From contig JAFFJZ010000012.1 of NCBI GenBank assembly GCA_018340375.1, forward strand, positions 2,294,001 to 2,358,000: 64,000 nucleotides of DNA. Direction: 5' to 3'. The notes under the pieces were generated by a model. It saw only the letters and a list, made by a program, of their open reading frames with translations. It was not told the origin of the DNA and made no database searches. Origin of the DNA: Gonatopus flavifemur. Taxonomy: Eukaryota; Arthropoda; Insecta; Hymenoptera; Dryinidae. A program made the translations under genes and the position numbers. This document shows, one piece after another, positions 28,259-41,258 of the stretch (position 1 is the stretch's first letter; the number at the start of each line of letters is the position of its first letter).

Positions 28259-29143
28259 CAGTAAGACCTCTCAATAAGAACGCAAAAGCCCCCAAGGGGA
28301 AGAGTTTTTCCAAGAATCAGGGTTCCCCTACCAACCCTACATTTGCACTCAATTACTGAGTTTTTGTCTCTCTCTCACATTTTAGGTTGCGACCTCATAA
28401 TAAGAACGTTTGCGCTGAAACATTAGAAAACACTTTCTTGCTTTCACTTCCAAAAAGACCCTTTGTTGCGCTGACCTGACGATACATATTGATTACAAAA
28501 ATAGTTTTTTATTAAAACTATCAAACAATGTTGTGAATATTAAATATGTTCGTGAAAGAGGGATCTGAAGAGTCACAAATTTTTTGTTTTAGCTCCAGGA
28601 GTCACCCTTGTTACTCCTAATAAAGACAATTCTTTTTCACTTGAATACATCCCGGACAGCACAACGTACCACTGGAACGTTTACGGAAGGTTTAAAAAAA
28701 GTAGGGGAGGTTTTCTGAACGTTCAGAAAACGTCCTAGAGACACATTTTGCTATGAGGGATCCTTTAAGAATTTCTGTCTCATCTCATCGCAGTTTAAAA
28801 TGATTTTCAAAAAGACCGAAATATACATATTCATGATCATCAATCAAAAATTTATATTCATATATTTATTATTATTTTCAAGGGTAATTGAAGAGTTTCG
28901 TTTTATAAATATTCAAATAATATTGAATTTCATTCAAATGAAGGGAAAAGAGAAGTATTCAATTATGTATAACTTGAAAATACTGAGCTTTTATTTAAAT
29001 TTTGACTGTTCAACGCTCTGAGACTGAATGTTCTTATTGAGAGGTCACCCACAAATGTAATTTAAGCTTAGAACCGGTAATTGGAGTGGGGAATGGCCCA
29101 CGAGCGGAAAGCGGGGAAGCGTTCTTATTGCGAGGTCTTACTG
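28259..29143. mobile_element. Tc1/pogo-like non-autonomous element, 885 bp
   Basis: The ends are CAGTAAGACCTCTCAATAAG and the inverted CTTATTGCGAGGTCTTACTG, with TA on each side (28257-28258 and 29144-29145). It has no transposase reading frame. Confidence 0.8.
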
Positions 29144-29159
29144 TAAATGCCCATATAGA

Positions 29160-30752
29160 AATTAACAATTGGCGCTAGTATGGTGCAACGTAGATAAAGT
29201 ATAGCCGAGGCTTGGCAACCAAGCATGGCGCAAACCTGGAATGATAACATCATTTTATGATTCACCTACGTGTTTTTTCAATGAAGTCCCATCATCGATA
29301 AAACCATGACAAGAAATATACCATCATTGGCAAACAATTGGAAATTTTGTTTGTCAATGCTGCGCCAATGATCAAAGTAAAAAATATTTAACCCAGAAAT
29401 ATGTACATAAAAAGGATGCGCATTCCGCAATTTCTGACATATGTTGTTGAAAGTCTTATTTGTTTTTCCCTCATTTGTTGGTGAACAACTCGGCGTCTTT
29501 TGTCGGTAAATTTTGCCATGAGAAATTGAGAAGTAGACACAATGTAGCTCAGCAGTAGGAGCCCTCTAGTGTGACTCATAGTAAAGAGAGACTGACTATT
29601 CTTCCAAAGACTTACTTAAGCCTTATACAAGGTGATTCAAAATTCCCGCACTCTTTTTTGGAATTCTAAAACGATTTGTCCTTTGTCACAATGCTCTCCG
29701 ACGCATAATTTCCGAGATATAATCAATTAAAGTCGACTAATTATGAGGTGGATCCATCGGTCATTCAGGAGCGTCATAACAGAACAAGAGAGGAAGGTGC
29801 TTGCAGAGGGCGCTCATACGATCAGCTGATCGGTATAATCGATACGATTTACCAGCATACAAATTGGTAAATTTTCTATGTAGAACGATTGAATTCGTCG
29901 ACACTGTGAAAAAATTGATTATTGTCATGAATTCTTATCACGATATGCTGTAGGTGAAAGTTGTGATTTCAGTAATGATTTTTATTACGCAGACAAATGT
30001 AAAATGGTGTTATTTCGAAGGGATGGGGATTCAAGTGGGAGAAAAAAGTATAACTACTCGTTTTCAATCAGAATTTTCATGTAAAGAAGAAAACATGAGA
30101 ATTTTCATTCATCCGATACCCAATTTGAACGGTTTGATTAGTAAGTTCAACACAAGAGATTGGATTCCGAATCCTGTATTCTGATTGGTCGAGAATCAAT
30201 GTATGTTAGATCAATCCTCGGCAGTTTCAAATGATTCTTCTGAAGAATGTGTTTTCGACTTATCCCAACCACAACATTGAACAATGATGAATTTATTCGA
30301 ATTCACCCTTTTTTCACGCATACGCGTTTCAACACTCGCGAGAAACACTTGATCAGTGACGTAGCAAAAATATCATATAGGTTGCCAATATTGAGCCATG
30401 CTATTACCAATGATCGGCGCTACATTGAAAGCTAATTTCTACCGAAACTAGGTCAAAGTTTGGGGCAATATTGAACCACATTTTACATGATCTTGGCGTT
30501 GAATGGAATCTATCGTTTAGTCAATGTTGAGCCAAGGATGAACCAAGCAAGAGCCAAGCTTGGCGCAATTGCGCCACAATAATAAGCTGACAAACGAAAT
30601 CCGTCGAACACCGACATCGGTGCAACATTTTATTTATTGTTAATCAACATTGAAGATTTATAGATTGCCAAACCTTGTCTGTCAATATTGCGCCACGCTA
30701 TATTTTATTGTCAGCATTGGCGAAGCCCAACAATGTTTGTATGGGTGTCTAT
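29160..30752. repeat. Unclassified dispersed repeat DNA
   Basis: Two stretches (29200-29380 and 30400-30730) share words such as TTGGCGCAA, TTGTCAATGCTGCGCCAATG and TTGTCAATATTGCGCCA in opposite orientations, suggesting the ends of one element. 29630-30190 begins ACAAGGTGATTCAAAATTCCC, a style common at transposon ends. No gene was found. Confidence 0.45.
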
Positions 30753-32258
30753 TAGGGTCATTAAAAAAAAACTTTTTTTTGAAATCCAGTCACGCTCATG
30801 GAACCGAATGTTCCTTTCAGTTAAAAATGGACCTCCTATTTTTTTCAGATTTTTAAAACAATATTTAGAGGTCGCCCAAATCACTTTCATGCCATAAATG
30901 GTGTTTTTATCAGTTTTTGACATTTCAAACATAGATATTCCAAGGTTATAAAATTTTAATGTACATGAAATTTTTGGTAAATGTACAGGGAAACAAATTC
31001 TGTACATTTGAGATGAAGAAAAAAAAATTTAGCGCCCCTACTGGTTATAAAAGCGGCAATTTAGCGAGAACGTCAACATATAATTGCACATTTGTTTCCC
31101 TACAAATTTTTCGTAAGGATCGGAAAAATTCAGAGGTATTCTTTAGGCATCAGGGAAGAATTCTCTGAAGAATAGAAGGATGAAACATTGGAAATATAGC
31201 TGTGAAAAATCGAAGAATATTATTGTTTTTTAATTTCTCATTCAATAACCACAAAATCTCCCGTATATCAATAATATCAATATCTATCCCTGGAAAGATG
31301 AATGCCCATTACACACAAAGAGTGATAATTTAGCAAGAAATAACAATTGAAAAACAAGAACTGGTGATTTACCATTGATTGATAAATTGTTGGTGTTACT
31401 GTTTTCAATATAGAATTAAATATTTGTTATTCAGTTATTCACTCACAAATCTGCGTACCTATTGTGTTCCCTGCACAAGATTGTTTTGTTATGACAGGAA
31501 AGTCAGAAACAGTATCTGCTCCAGGTGGTCGAAAAACATCGGACACAGCATCCTTGTAAGAAATCCAATCTTGTGCAGTGGACACAATAGGTACGCAGAT
31601 TTGTGAGTGAATAACTGAATAACAAATATTTAATTCTATATTGAAAACAGTAACACCAACAATTTATCAATCAATGCTAAATCACCAGTTCTTGTTTTTC
31701 AATTGTTATTTCTTGCTAAATTATCACTCTTTGTGTGTAATGGGCATTCATCTTTCCAGGGATAGATATTGATATTATTGATATACGGGAGATTTTGTGG
31801 TTTTTCACAGCTATATTTCCAATGTTTCATCCTTCTATTCTTCAGAAAATTCTTCCCTGATGCCTAAAGAATACCTCTGAATTTTTCCGATCTTTACGAA
31901 AAATTTGTAGGGAAACAAATGTGTAATTATATGTTGACGTTCTCGCTAAATTGCCGCTTTTATAACCAGTAGGGGCGCCAATTTTTTTTTTCTTCATCTC
32001 AAATGTACAGAATTTGTTTCCCTGTACATTTACCAAAAATTTCATGTACATTAAAATTTTATAACCTTGGAATATCTATGTTTGAAACGTCAAAAACCGA
32101 TAAAAACACCATTTATGGCATAAAAGTGATTTGGGCGACCTCTAAATATTGTTTTAAAAATCTGAAAAAAATAGGAGGTCCATTTTTAACCGAAAGGAAC
32201 ATCCGGTTCCATGAGCGTGACTGGATTCCAAAAAAAAGTTTTTTTTTTAATCACCCTA
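30753..32258. mobile_element. 1506 bp near-palindromic foldback element
   Basis: The two arms, about 30753-31490 and 31566-32258, are inverted copies over roughly 700 bp with few differences and a spacer of about 75 bp. The ends are TAGGGTCATTAAAAAAAAA and the inverted TTTTTTTTTAATCACCCTA. GTGTCTAT is duplicated exactly at both borders (30745-30752 and 32259-32266). It has no credible coding frame. Confidence 0.9.
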
Positions 32259-33157
32259 GTGTCTATGTTCCCTCCGAAAGCTATAAAAAACCACGAAACA
32301 TGAGTGATATCTGACGTGATCCAATACAAAGTCAGAACAATCGTCTGCTAGATTTATGGCTGCTAGTTTCAACTCCAAAGTTACGGGAAAAGTTCTAAGC
32401 ATTACGCGCTTTTCATCATTTTCACTTACTTGTCCAGGAAAACTCCGAAAAAACCCTGACAAACTCTGAGAACGATGTCCAAAAAATATTACATTTTTCA
32501 TCGGAATCTCAGAGTTTCTCAGACTTTTGCGAAGGGACATCAGAATTTTTCAGAAATTTTACAGAGATTTCCATACGGGTTACGTTTTTTTTTTTAAAAA
32601 GTAATGTGATACGTTTTACTATAAAGCGCACGGAAAAGAAGGAAATGGTTGTGGGACTCACACACGTTTTTAGCACCCTTTTTTCACCGCTGTAGCTATT
32701 TTTCAACCACTGCAGTAGAAAATCGTAGCTGTAACTGCACAAATAGCCAAATAATTTGGCTCTTGAATTTTCACTGCGGCAGCTACATTTCTTGCTGCTA
32801 TAAGTAAGTAGCTCCCGTAGCTAATCTTAACCTATCAAAATGATAGCTAATTATTTTTCCCTGTGGGCCAGACTCAAAGACACGACTTTCTCAACAGACT
32901 CCAGTTCAATTTCTACTCTTTGTAAAAGAACTCTGCAAAGTTTCTGCTTTTTTCTTCATCCAAACGCATAAATCGTATCGTATAAGATGAATCAGATTCA
33001 ATAAAGAATGTAAAAACAATTACAGCATCGTAAGAAAAAATTACCAAGTACAAATGTGAAGATGTTATCAGAGAGATTATGTCCATCGTAATGAAGGCTG
33101 GATGAGAAACATATTCAAGTATTTGAAAGTAAATATCTTTCTTACCAGTATTTTACA

Positions 33158-33295
33158 TCAATCGATAGATACTTTTACTTCTCCTCGTGTTATTACGTTA
33201 AATTCATTTTCTACATGCAATTTTATTTCCACAAACACCAACTTATCCTTGTTTAACCGTTGTGTTGCCACTTCTATCAACTGTCCTTTACAACT
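33158..33295 (-). other. Short open frame, possible exon, unassigned
   Basis: Reading the minus strand, 45 codons between stops encode a strand-like sequence beginning SCKGQLIEVATQRLNKDK and ending TRGEVKVSID. The DNA around is not obviously repeat. All GT sites before the stop fall in phase 0, whereas the next known receptor-kinase exon (27583) needs phase 1, so it cannot splice to it directly. It may be chance or part of an unseen exon. Confidence 0.2.
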
Positions 33296-36200
33296 TTAGT
33301 TGTCACTCGAATCAAATCAAATAACATTTTTCTTCAACTCAGGTTGCTGCGATCAAATAAAATATTTGATAATACATTTTTACGAGTACTAATTTGTTAA
33401 TCATTTTATCACTTCGAAAAACAAATATACAGAAGTTCTTCTTCGGCAAAAAGGTTATCTCCAAATTGTTTTCAAGATCATGAGTCAGAAGACTCTATCA
33501 CGAGTCCTATGACTCGTTCACGAATTTTCTCCACATTTTTCAGACCAAGTTCTAATCTAAACGATCCATCTATCGTTCGTTGAGTAAATTGCTGTCCCTA
33601 ATATCCTTCACGATTCACAAGTTTTCTAAGATACCCTGTTAAATGTGTCCAGAAATATTATCTACGTTCTAAAGTGCATTGAAAATTCATGTCTCGAGAT
33701 ACCTCATAGATATATTTTCAACGTTTTACTTAGAAATCTCAGATTTGTTTAAAAATATGCTTAACCTAACGTACACTGTGGAAAATAATCGGAATTATCC
33801 TGTATACGGCCACCGGAAAATTCCAATCACCGGATTTTCCCATAAATTCAACTGCAAATTTCAAATTTTATGGGATTTTTACTATCTTTTAACAGGAAAT
33901 TTCCGGACAAATGCAGAAAATTCCTAATGCATGTATATATTCATTACTTCGCATAAATTTATAGAAATTTTCCATGTTTTTTAACTTCGAATGGTTTATA
34001 AAAACGAAACGAAAATCAAAACTTGCTAAATTTGATAAACCATCGGTGCTTATCTTCTCTAATTAACTGTGCGAACCTGGAAACATCGTTTGAACAATGT
34101 GCTGCAATTTCTTAAGTCTTTGATAGCTGAGTATTTCGTGATTCGATTACCAATTTGTTTCAACAAACGAATCAAATGTTTTCACAGTGTATATCTTATG
34201 AACCATTCTGTAAAATGAAACCAAGTTTCAGCTAAATAATTTCCTCCCTGGTGTGGAAAAAATGTTAGAATCATTATATATGATTTATATAAAAAATTTG
34301 TCCACATGGTTCCTAGAGTTTATCGGTTAATTACCACTCGAATTGAAGGAATTTGTTTGAAAAATAATATCTCAAGTTTATCTGAGAGGGCGATACGATA
34401 AAAGAGAGGAGAGATAGAATTTATATCTTTCCCTTATATCTTCCGCGTGTTGTTTTCTCCGCAAAGTATTCGTGAACTTTGAATGGTTTAATAAACACGT
34501 AACATCTTCATTCCAATAGGAATCTTGAAATTTCGTTTGAGAATGAATTCCCAAAAATAATTGGAATATGGGAACTTTTACGATGATAATTCGTGCGTAA
34601 CCACGATTCGCGATCCCCACGATTAGTAGGAGCGATGAGAGAAGGGGGAGAGGAAGGACAGCAAAGGGCGCCGATTAAAAAAGAAAATGGGCATCGTATT
34701 TGGTTTGAGCCCAGGCTACGCAATATAAACAGTGAAGGCATTCATTTGGTACTTCGAGCTTGTAACGGGTCAAAGCGTTATCTCTGCGGTCAGCGCTCCC
34801 CGACAACGAGTCTTCTTCGTTTATATACTCTACCTATTATATTATATCGTCCTTTATACCCTCCAACGTGCATATACGAACCTACTCTTCTCCGATTCTC
34901 ACCCTCTCGTTTGACAACAACGAATCCTCTTCACTCCACGTTTATTTCTATTGATTCGTATCGAAATGAGAGATACGCCATCGTGTGTTATAATTCCCTT
35001 GCTTTTTCCTGATTATAAAAAATTGGAATAATCATATTCATCTTTATCTCATTCAATCTCTCAAACTTTTCCCTTCTTTAGTATTTTAGTTCAAAGTTCC
35101 TCTTGAAATTCCCCTTTTCAAAAAAAAGGAACAACATAGAAATTCAAAGAACAGACGATTCAAGTGATAAGAAATCATTTGTTATTTCAGAAATCAGCTT
35201 GAAATGGGACGAATAGATGGAATTGAAGAATTGGCGGGAAATTCTAGAGGGCAAAAGTTACGAGGCGGATCGTAAATGTACGGCTGATAACATTCCAAAT
35301 CGATCGTAAGACTTACGAAGATAGTTGAAATAAATAGAATTATTGCTCATTTTCTACGAGAGTTGATTGAATCTGATGACTTCGTTAAAACAGTCATCAA
35401 CCTCGAACTCGATTAAGTTGAGTTTGATCCTTTCTCAGAAGAGAAATGTATTCCGGAAAATTGATTGATTTTAAATTCTGAAATAAAATATCAATAAAAA
35501 ATTCTCACAAACACACAGCTCGTTCTATACGATCGAAATCCATTTCACACATCAGCCGCGTATATCGTACCACATATATACAATTGAGAGTCGATAAAGG
35601 CCAACAACACTCTGATAGAATTGAGAAAATCTAACCTTTGAACTGACATAACAACACGTTTTATCGCAAAAACAACGCAATTGGTTAATTGTTACTAAAC
35701 CTAAGGTCTTCAAGGATACAACAAATGAAACAGCAAACCAAATCAAATTTTGCCTTCTTCTTCATACGTATATGTATATCGCGAAATGGATGCCGGCACA
35801 ACACCGTTTGCGTAACATATTATTCATTAAGTATTTTCCTTTGATGTTACCAATATACGAATGCACTCGATAAATCTCAATCGCAGCGTCTGCCGGGTCA
35901 ATTTTATTACCGCTGCTACTCGAGATAGAATCGTATCGGGAACGAATACCAGCTTTGAAGCTTTTGAAAATACTTTCTTGGAATTTGTATGAATGTATCA
36001 AATGCTGCGTAGTATATTAAAATATGCAATAATTACCCGCAACAGTTCGAATCTCCGCCGAGGAGAGACCTCTTCTTCGTGGTATCCTGTACTTTCGATT
36101 ATCCATCCTGTAATAGTATTCAACGAAAATCTCTTTCTTTTTTTTCTCGCACTTCACTTCGCACGGATGCACAAACTCACCCGGACACAAGATCATCCAA

Positions 36201-37639
36201 TTATCGTTCACAATCTGTTAACTTTTCACAAGACCACTATTGCCGCTCTTCTGCGTAACAACGTGATAATAACAATGATAACGAGAAAAAAAGGACTTCC
36301 TCTCTTCGGTCGTGGTATTTTTTTTTCTTGAATCGAAGAGTATTCTCTTTCGATTCATTTTTATGAAAAGTTCAGAAAATTCTAAGGGTGCGTTGTAAAC
36401 ATCGAGCGCGGGAGCGCGTACGCGGATGACGGGACGACGATAGACGATGTCAAATCCGGAAGAGACATCGACAAGAGGGTTGGTCGAGTCGCAGAGAAGG
36501 AGGGGAAAGAAAAGTCGGAAAGTGTAAATCCGCTCCTCCTCTTCCTTCTTTTCTTCGACTATTTGAATGAGCGCGCTCGATCTGGGCTAAAGACCGACTA
36601 AAGATAATCTTGGAGAACTAACTCCTCCCTCGTTCGCGTATTACACACTTATTTTGTGTTTATATGCCTGCATAAGCGTGTGCGTGAGCCACAACACGCC
36701 ATTCGTATGCCGAGGATTTAAACGAGAAACGATGAACGTGGTTCATCATCTCTCTGGTTACGACCCACGCTATCGAGTGTTACAAGATATATGTGTACGA
36801 AGAGACCAAGTGGTTCCACGTAATCTTTAGGTTTTCTCTTTTCTTCTTTTCCTTTCGTCAATGATTGTTTGTTGTGATTCTTCTTAGTCACTCCCTCTAC
36901 AGCAGATTAGGAGATTAAGTACATTGATTCATCTTCAAGTTCACAACAACGATAATAATGCAATATGTTTCGTTAATGAGGAAATCCGATAATTCCTTAC
37001 TTGACACACTTTTTCATGATTTTCAATTATCCATTATTTCATTGGATTCAAAACCCGTGGATCTTGAAATTGAAATTCAAGTACTTTCTGCGTATCGACT
37101 TACGTCGTTTTACGATAAAGTGCGTTTTTCCGCGTTCGAAGAATAGCCAAGATTTATTTCTGTTATCTCTTTTCCGCGTTGAAAAAAGAATTTACCCTGT
37201 ACTGGATTCAAATGGGATTCATGAGATCATTGAAAGATCGTTCTTCAAGTTCTTTTTCAATCTTTCAACGTTCCAGAAGACACGTTCGTGAATTTTTGCA
37301 CAAGGTTTTCACAACATTCTTATTCTTGGGAAGAGAAAAGAACGAGCTCTGAGTCAAAAAAGTTTCAAAAGAACATAAACTCGACGAAAAGTGGATAAAT
37401 CTTGCATGGGAGAGAACAATAGAAAAAATTCTTAGACGCGACATATAACTTTTGGTGTTGAGATACCATCCTGGATGCGTCATCTTGAATTTTAAAACCT
37501 AATTTATAAATCTGCACTGAGAGAAGAGCGATTTGGAAGTTCGATAAATAGTAATATACACGGAGAAAAATAATACAATAAAAATTACAATATTTTCTAG
37601 TGAGTTAATACTACATGTCTAATGCTCTGGTAACAAAAA

Positions 37640-40030
37640 TCTTTCTGAATCTCTCTGAAATCTCTCTGAATTTCTCTGAATCTCTCTATATTTTGGGACA
37701 AATTTCAGACAGATTCAGAGTAATTCCAGAGTAATTCAGAGGAAGGTAGAGACTGTTCCGATAGTGATATGTTCTGAATTCTTCAACTTTTTCTGAATCT
37801 CTCCGCATATCACTGAATCCCTTAGAATTTTATATATTTGAATTTCAAAGCTCCCTCTGAATTTACCTGAATATCTCTCAATTTCTCTAAATCTCCCGGA
37901 ATCTAATGTATTCAGATTTCAAAGCTCCCTCTGAATTTCTCTGAATTCCTCTAAATCTCCGGGAATTTAATGTATTCAGATTTCAAAGCTTCCTCTGAAT
38001 TCCTCTGAATTCCTCTGAATTTCTCTGAATTTCTCTGAATCTCTCTGGATTACTCTGAAACTTTCTAAATGCCTCTGAATATTTCTAAAGAATTCCACGC
38101 ACAATTTTTCTCAATTTATTTTCCTCTGGAAGTCTCTGAAGCTTCCAGAAAGCCTCTGAAATGCAGGACTAAGAATTGTACTGAATTCATTCCTCTCTGA
38201 ATTTCCCAGACCCCCCCGGATTACTCTAAATTCCTCTGAATTTCTCTGAATTTCTCTGAATCTCTCTAGATTACTCTGAATCTTTCTGAATGCCTCTGAA
38301 TATTTCTACAAAATTCCACGCACAATTTCTCTTAATTTATTTTCCTCTGGAAGTCTCTGAAGCTTCCAGAAAGCCTCTGAAATGCAGGACTAAGAATTGT
38401 ACTGAATTCATTCCTCTCTGAATTTCCCAGACCCCCCCCCCCGGATTACTCTAAATTCCTCTGAATTTCTCTGAATTTCTCTGAATCTCTCTGGATTACT
38501 CTGAATCTTTCTAAATGCCTCTGAATATTTCTAAAAAATTCCACGCACAATTTTTCTTAATTTATTTTCCTCTGGAAGTCTCTGAAGCTTCCAGAAAGCC
38601 TCTGAAACGCAGGACTAAGAATTGTACTGAATTCATTCCTCTCTGAATTTCCCAGACCCCCCCCCCCCCCGGATTACTCTAAATTCCTCTGAATTTCTCT
38701 GAATTTCTCTGAATCTCTCTGGATTACTCTGAATCTTTCTAAATGCCTCTGAATCTTTCTAAAAAATTCCACGCACAATTTTTTCTAATTTATTTTCCTC
38801 TGGAAGTCTCTGAAGCTTCCAGAAAGCCTCTGAAGTGCAGGACTAAGAATTGTACTGAATTCATTCCTCTCTGAATTCCTCTGAATCTCTCTGAATTATT
38901 CTGAATCTTTCTAAATTCCTCTGAATATTTCTGAAAAATCCCACGCACAATTTTTCCTAATCCACCTGTCTCTGTGAGTCTCTGACACTCCCTGAATACC
39001 TCTGAAATCTGAACCAAAAATTTAGCTAAATTGATTTCTCTCTGAATTTCTTTGAATTACGCTGAACCTTTCCAAATTCTTCTGAATATTCCTGAAAAGC
39101 TCTACGCACATATTTTGCCTAATTCACCTGTCTCTGTGAGTCTCTGACATTCCCTAAATACTTCTGAAATCCTGAACCAAAAATTTAGCTGAATTGATTT
39201 CTCTCTGAATTACTCTGAATCTTTCTGAAAAATCTCACGCCCAAGTTTTCCTAATTCACCTGTCTCTGTGAGTCTCTGACATTCCCTGAATACTTCTGAA
39301 ATCATGAACCAAAAATTTTACTGAATTAATTCCTCTCTGAATTTCTCTGAATCCCTGTGAATCTCCCTGAATTACTCTGAGTCTTTCTGAATTCCTCTGA
39401 ATATTTCTAAAATGTTCCACGCACAATTTTTCTAATGTATGTGTCTCTGGAAGTCTCTAAAACTTCCAGAAAGCCTCTGGAATGCAGGACCGAAGTTTTA
39501 CTGAACTTATTCCTCTCTAAATTTCCCAGACTTCCCCCGCATCTCTCTGAATCTTTCTGAAAAATCCCACGCACAATTTTTCCTAATCCACCTGTCTCTG
39601 TGAGTCTCTGACACTCCCTGAATACCTCTGGAATCCTGAACCAAAAATTTAGCTGAATTAATTCCTCTCTGAATTTCTCTGAATCTCTCTGAATTACTCT
39701 GAATCTTTCTGAATTCCTCTGAATATTTCTGAAAAGTTCTACGCACAATCTTTCTGAATTCATCTATCTCTGAAAGTGTCTGACACTCCTTGAACGCCTC
39801 TGAAATGCAGAACCAAGAATTTTACTGAATGAGTTCCTCTCTGAATTTCCCAGAATTTCCCTGCATCTCTCTGAGTTCCTCGGAATCTTTCTGAATCCTT
39901 CTGAAAAATTCAAAGCACAAGTTCTCTCAATCCACTAGTCTCTGAAATCCTCTGAAACACGGTGAATTGCTCTGAATTTCTCTGATTCTTTCTGAATCTC
40001 TTTGAAACGTGAAATTTTCAGAGAGATTCA
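37640..40030. repeat. Degenerate TCTCTGAATT tandem array with higher-order units
   Basis: The whole stretch is built of about 10 bp words of the type TCTCTGAATT and TCTCTGAATC. Between 38123 and 38797 a higher-order unit repeats with starts at 38123, 38344, 38569 and 38797. The spacings are 221, 225 and 228, and each equals 214 plus the length of an internal C run (7, 11, 14). From about 38930 to 39920 a second, more diverged unit of roughly 150-175 bp carries CCACGCACAATTTTTCCTAA and GTCTCTGTGAGTCTCTGAC. Confidence 0.88.
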
Positions 40031-40160
40031 GAGAGATTTTTTTACCAGGGTGTCTTGAGAAGTACTTCTCAAATGTGGAATAGAATACTATCATACAACT
40101 GCAATAATTTTCACTACATTCTGTGAGAAAGCCTCTGAGACCGTCAGGTAATTGTGACGA

Positions 40161-40400
40161 CACTGTAATAAATATACTTCTTAAACTGCCAAAGAAGTTT
40201 TTTACACAAACTTTTTTTGTAAATTACCAAACAAAAGTTTGTAAACATTCAAAAAATTTTGTGATTTCACGAAGATTTTTTAGAATTCACAAACTTTTGT
40301 TCGGCAATTTACAAAAAAGGTTCGGAAATTATATTCCCAAACCAAGTTCGTAAATTTCCAAGCATTTTTGTTTGGAATTCAACAAATTTTTTTTACAGTG
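40161..40400. mobile_element. CACTGTAA-ended MITE, 240 bp
   Basis: CACTGTAATAAATATAC at the left and TTTTTTTTACAGTG at the right. The interior has repeated AAACTTTTGTTTGG-like words in both orientations. It lies inside the 37559-40452 element. Confidence 0.6.
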
Positions 40401-40982
40401 GACATTTGACGAAATAATAATACTATTTTACTACATTATTTTTTTCTCCGTGTACTTGTTCGATAAATTTAAATATTACTGAATATTCAGCGATGTTTCA
40501 TGAAATTTCAAGAAGCATCACTGAAATTCGGCTCCACATTGCTCAGTGTTCTTCAATCGTTATTATATAATATAAGATTCATGACCAAACTCGCTGTGCG
40601 TCACTCAGTTATTGAACATTTAGGAATCGTTCAGTAATATTCAAATTTATCGATCAAGTATAATACTATTTACCAAACTTACAAATTGCTCTTCCCTCAA
40701 TGTGGAAGTTTAAGCTCCATGGACGCGAAAATTACCCTTAAATCAAAGAATATGCCATATTCCAAGAATTGCAATTATCACTAGGACTGGGGCTCTCGAT
40801 ATTTCATACAAATTTTATATAAAATCATCACCATGAGTCGCATTTCAGCCCCAGCCCTAATTCTCTAAAATTCCAATCGGATCATCGCGTAAACTCCCGG
40901 AAGGTGTTTAAAGAAACTAGCTACAATTTTTGAATATGCTAAACCTTTCACGAAAAATTGATTTCCTTTAACCGATCACGTT

Positions 40983-41258
40983 CTCTCTAAATCTGGAAGA
41001 GTGAAAAATCACTCGTTTCACTCCACTAAGTCTCAGAAGTGAGCCAGTCCGCTTCGAGTGGGATTTTCCCTCGTCTCGAATGGACTCCCACTCTTTTAGA
41101 CTGAAAAATTCACTCTCGAATTGAAGTGGATGTGAGTTTGTAACCTCAAACTTTAGAGATTAGCACTCTAAAAGAGTGGAAATTTCACTCGAAATCTCGA
41201 CAGGCTCACTTTTGGCTGGCTAAAGGGTGAAATACCACTCTAACAATTTTAGAGAGAT
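40983..41258. mobile_element. Palindromic element, TCTCTAAA ends
   Basis: TCTCTAAATCTGGAAGAGTG at the left is mirrored by CACTCTAACAATTTTAGAGA at the right; the arms are made of GAGTGGAATTTCACTC-like words. Non-coding. Confidence 0.6.

Larger units (their letters stand above)
27858..32578. mobile_element. 4.7 kb nested inverted-repeat composite, CCCGTATGGAAA ends
   Basis: CCCGTATGGAAAT near 27858 is mirrored by ATTTCCATACGGG near 32578. The arms, about 27858-28258 and 32259-32578, are made of degenerate TCTGAAAAATTTC/TCTCTG words and share the segment CGA(A/G)AGCTATAAAAAA in inverted orientation. Between the arms lie a TA-flanked element (28259-29143), further repeats (29160-30750) and a 1.5 kb palindrome (30753-32258). 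Confidence 0.6.
37559..40452. mobile_element. 2.9 kb CACGGAGAAAAA-ended element filled with tandem repeats
   Basis: CACGGAGAAAAATAAT at the left is mirrored by ATTATTTTTTTCTCCGTG at the right, with TA on each side (37557-37558 and 40453-40454). Nested inside are an inverted-repeat structure with CTGGTAACAAAAATC and inverted GATTTTTTTACCAG ends (about 37626-40046) and a CACTGTAA-ended MITE (40161-40400). Confidence 0.75.

Noticed and set aside
35552..35746. Minus-strand frame with a hydrophobic start and CFCDKTCC, considered as a signal peptide plus cysteine-rich receptor exon
   Set aside because: The frame has no in-frame ATG (an upstream TGA precedes it), and the candidate donor phase does not fit the receptor kinase exon at 27583.
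37640..40030. CRISPR-like array
   Set aside because: Units are contiguous degenerate tandem repeats in a eukaryotic genome, with no constant repeat alternating with unique spacers and no cas genes.
38790..40163. Minus-strand frames of 75-118 codons with repeated NSERFREIQ-like peptides
   Set aside because: They are translations of the 10 bp TCTCTGAATT array. Frames overlap in several phases, there are no splice signals, and the period comes from the DNA.
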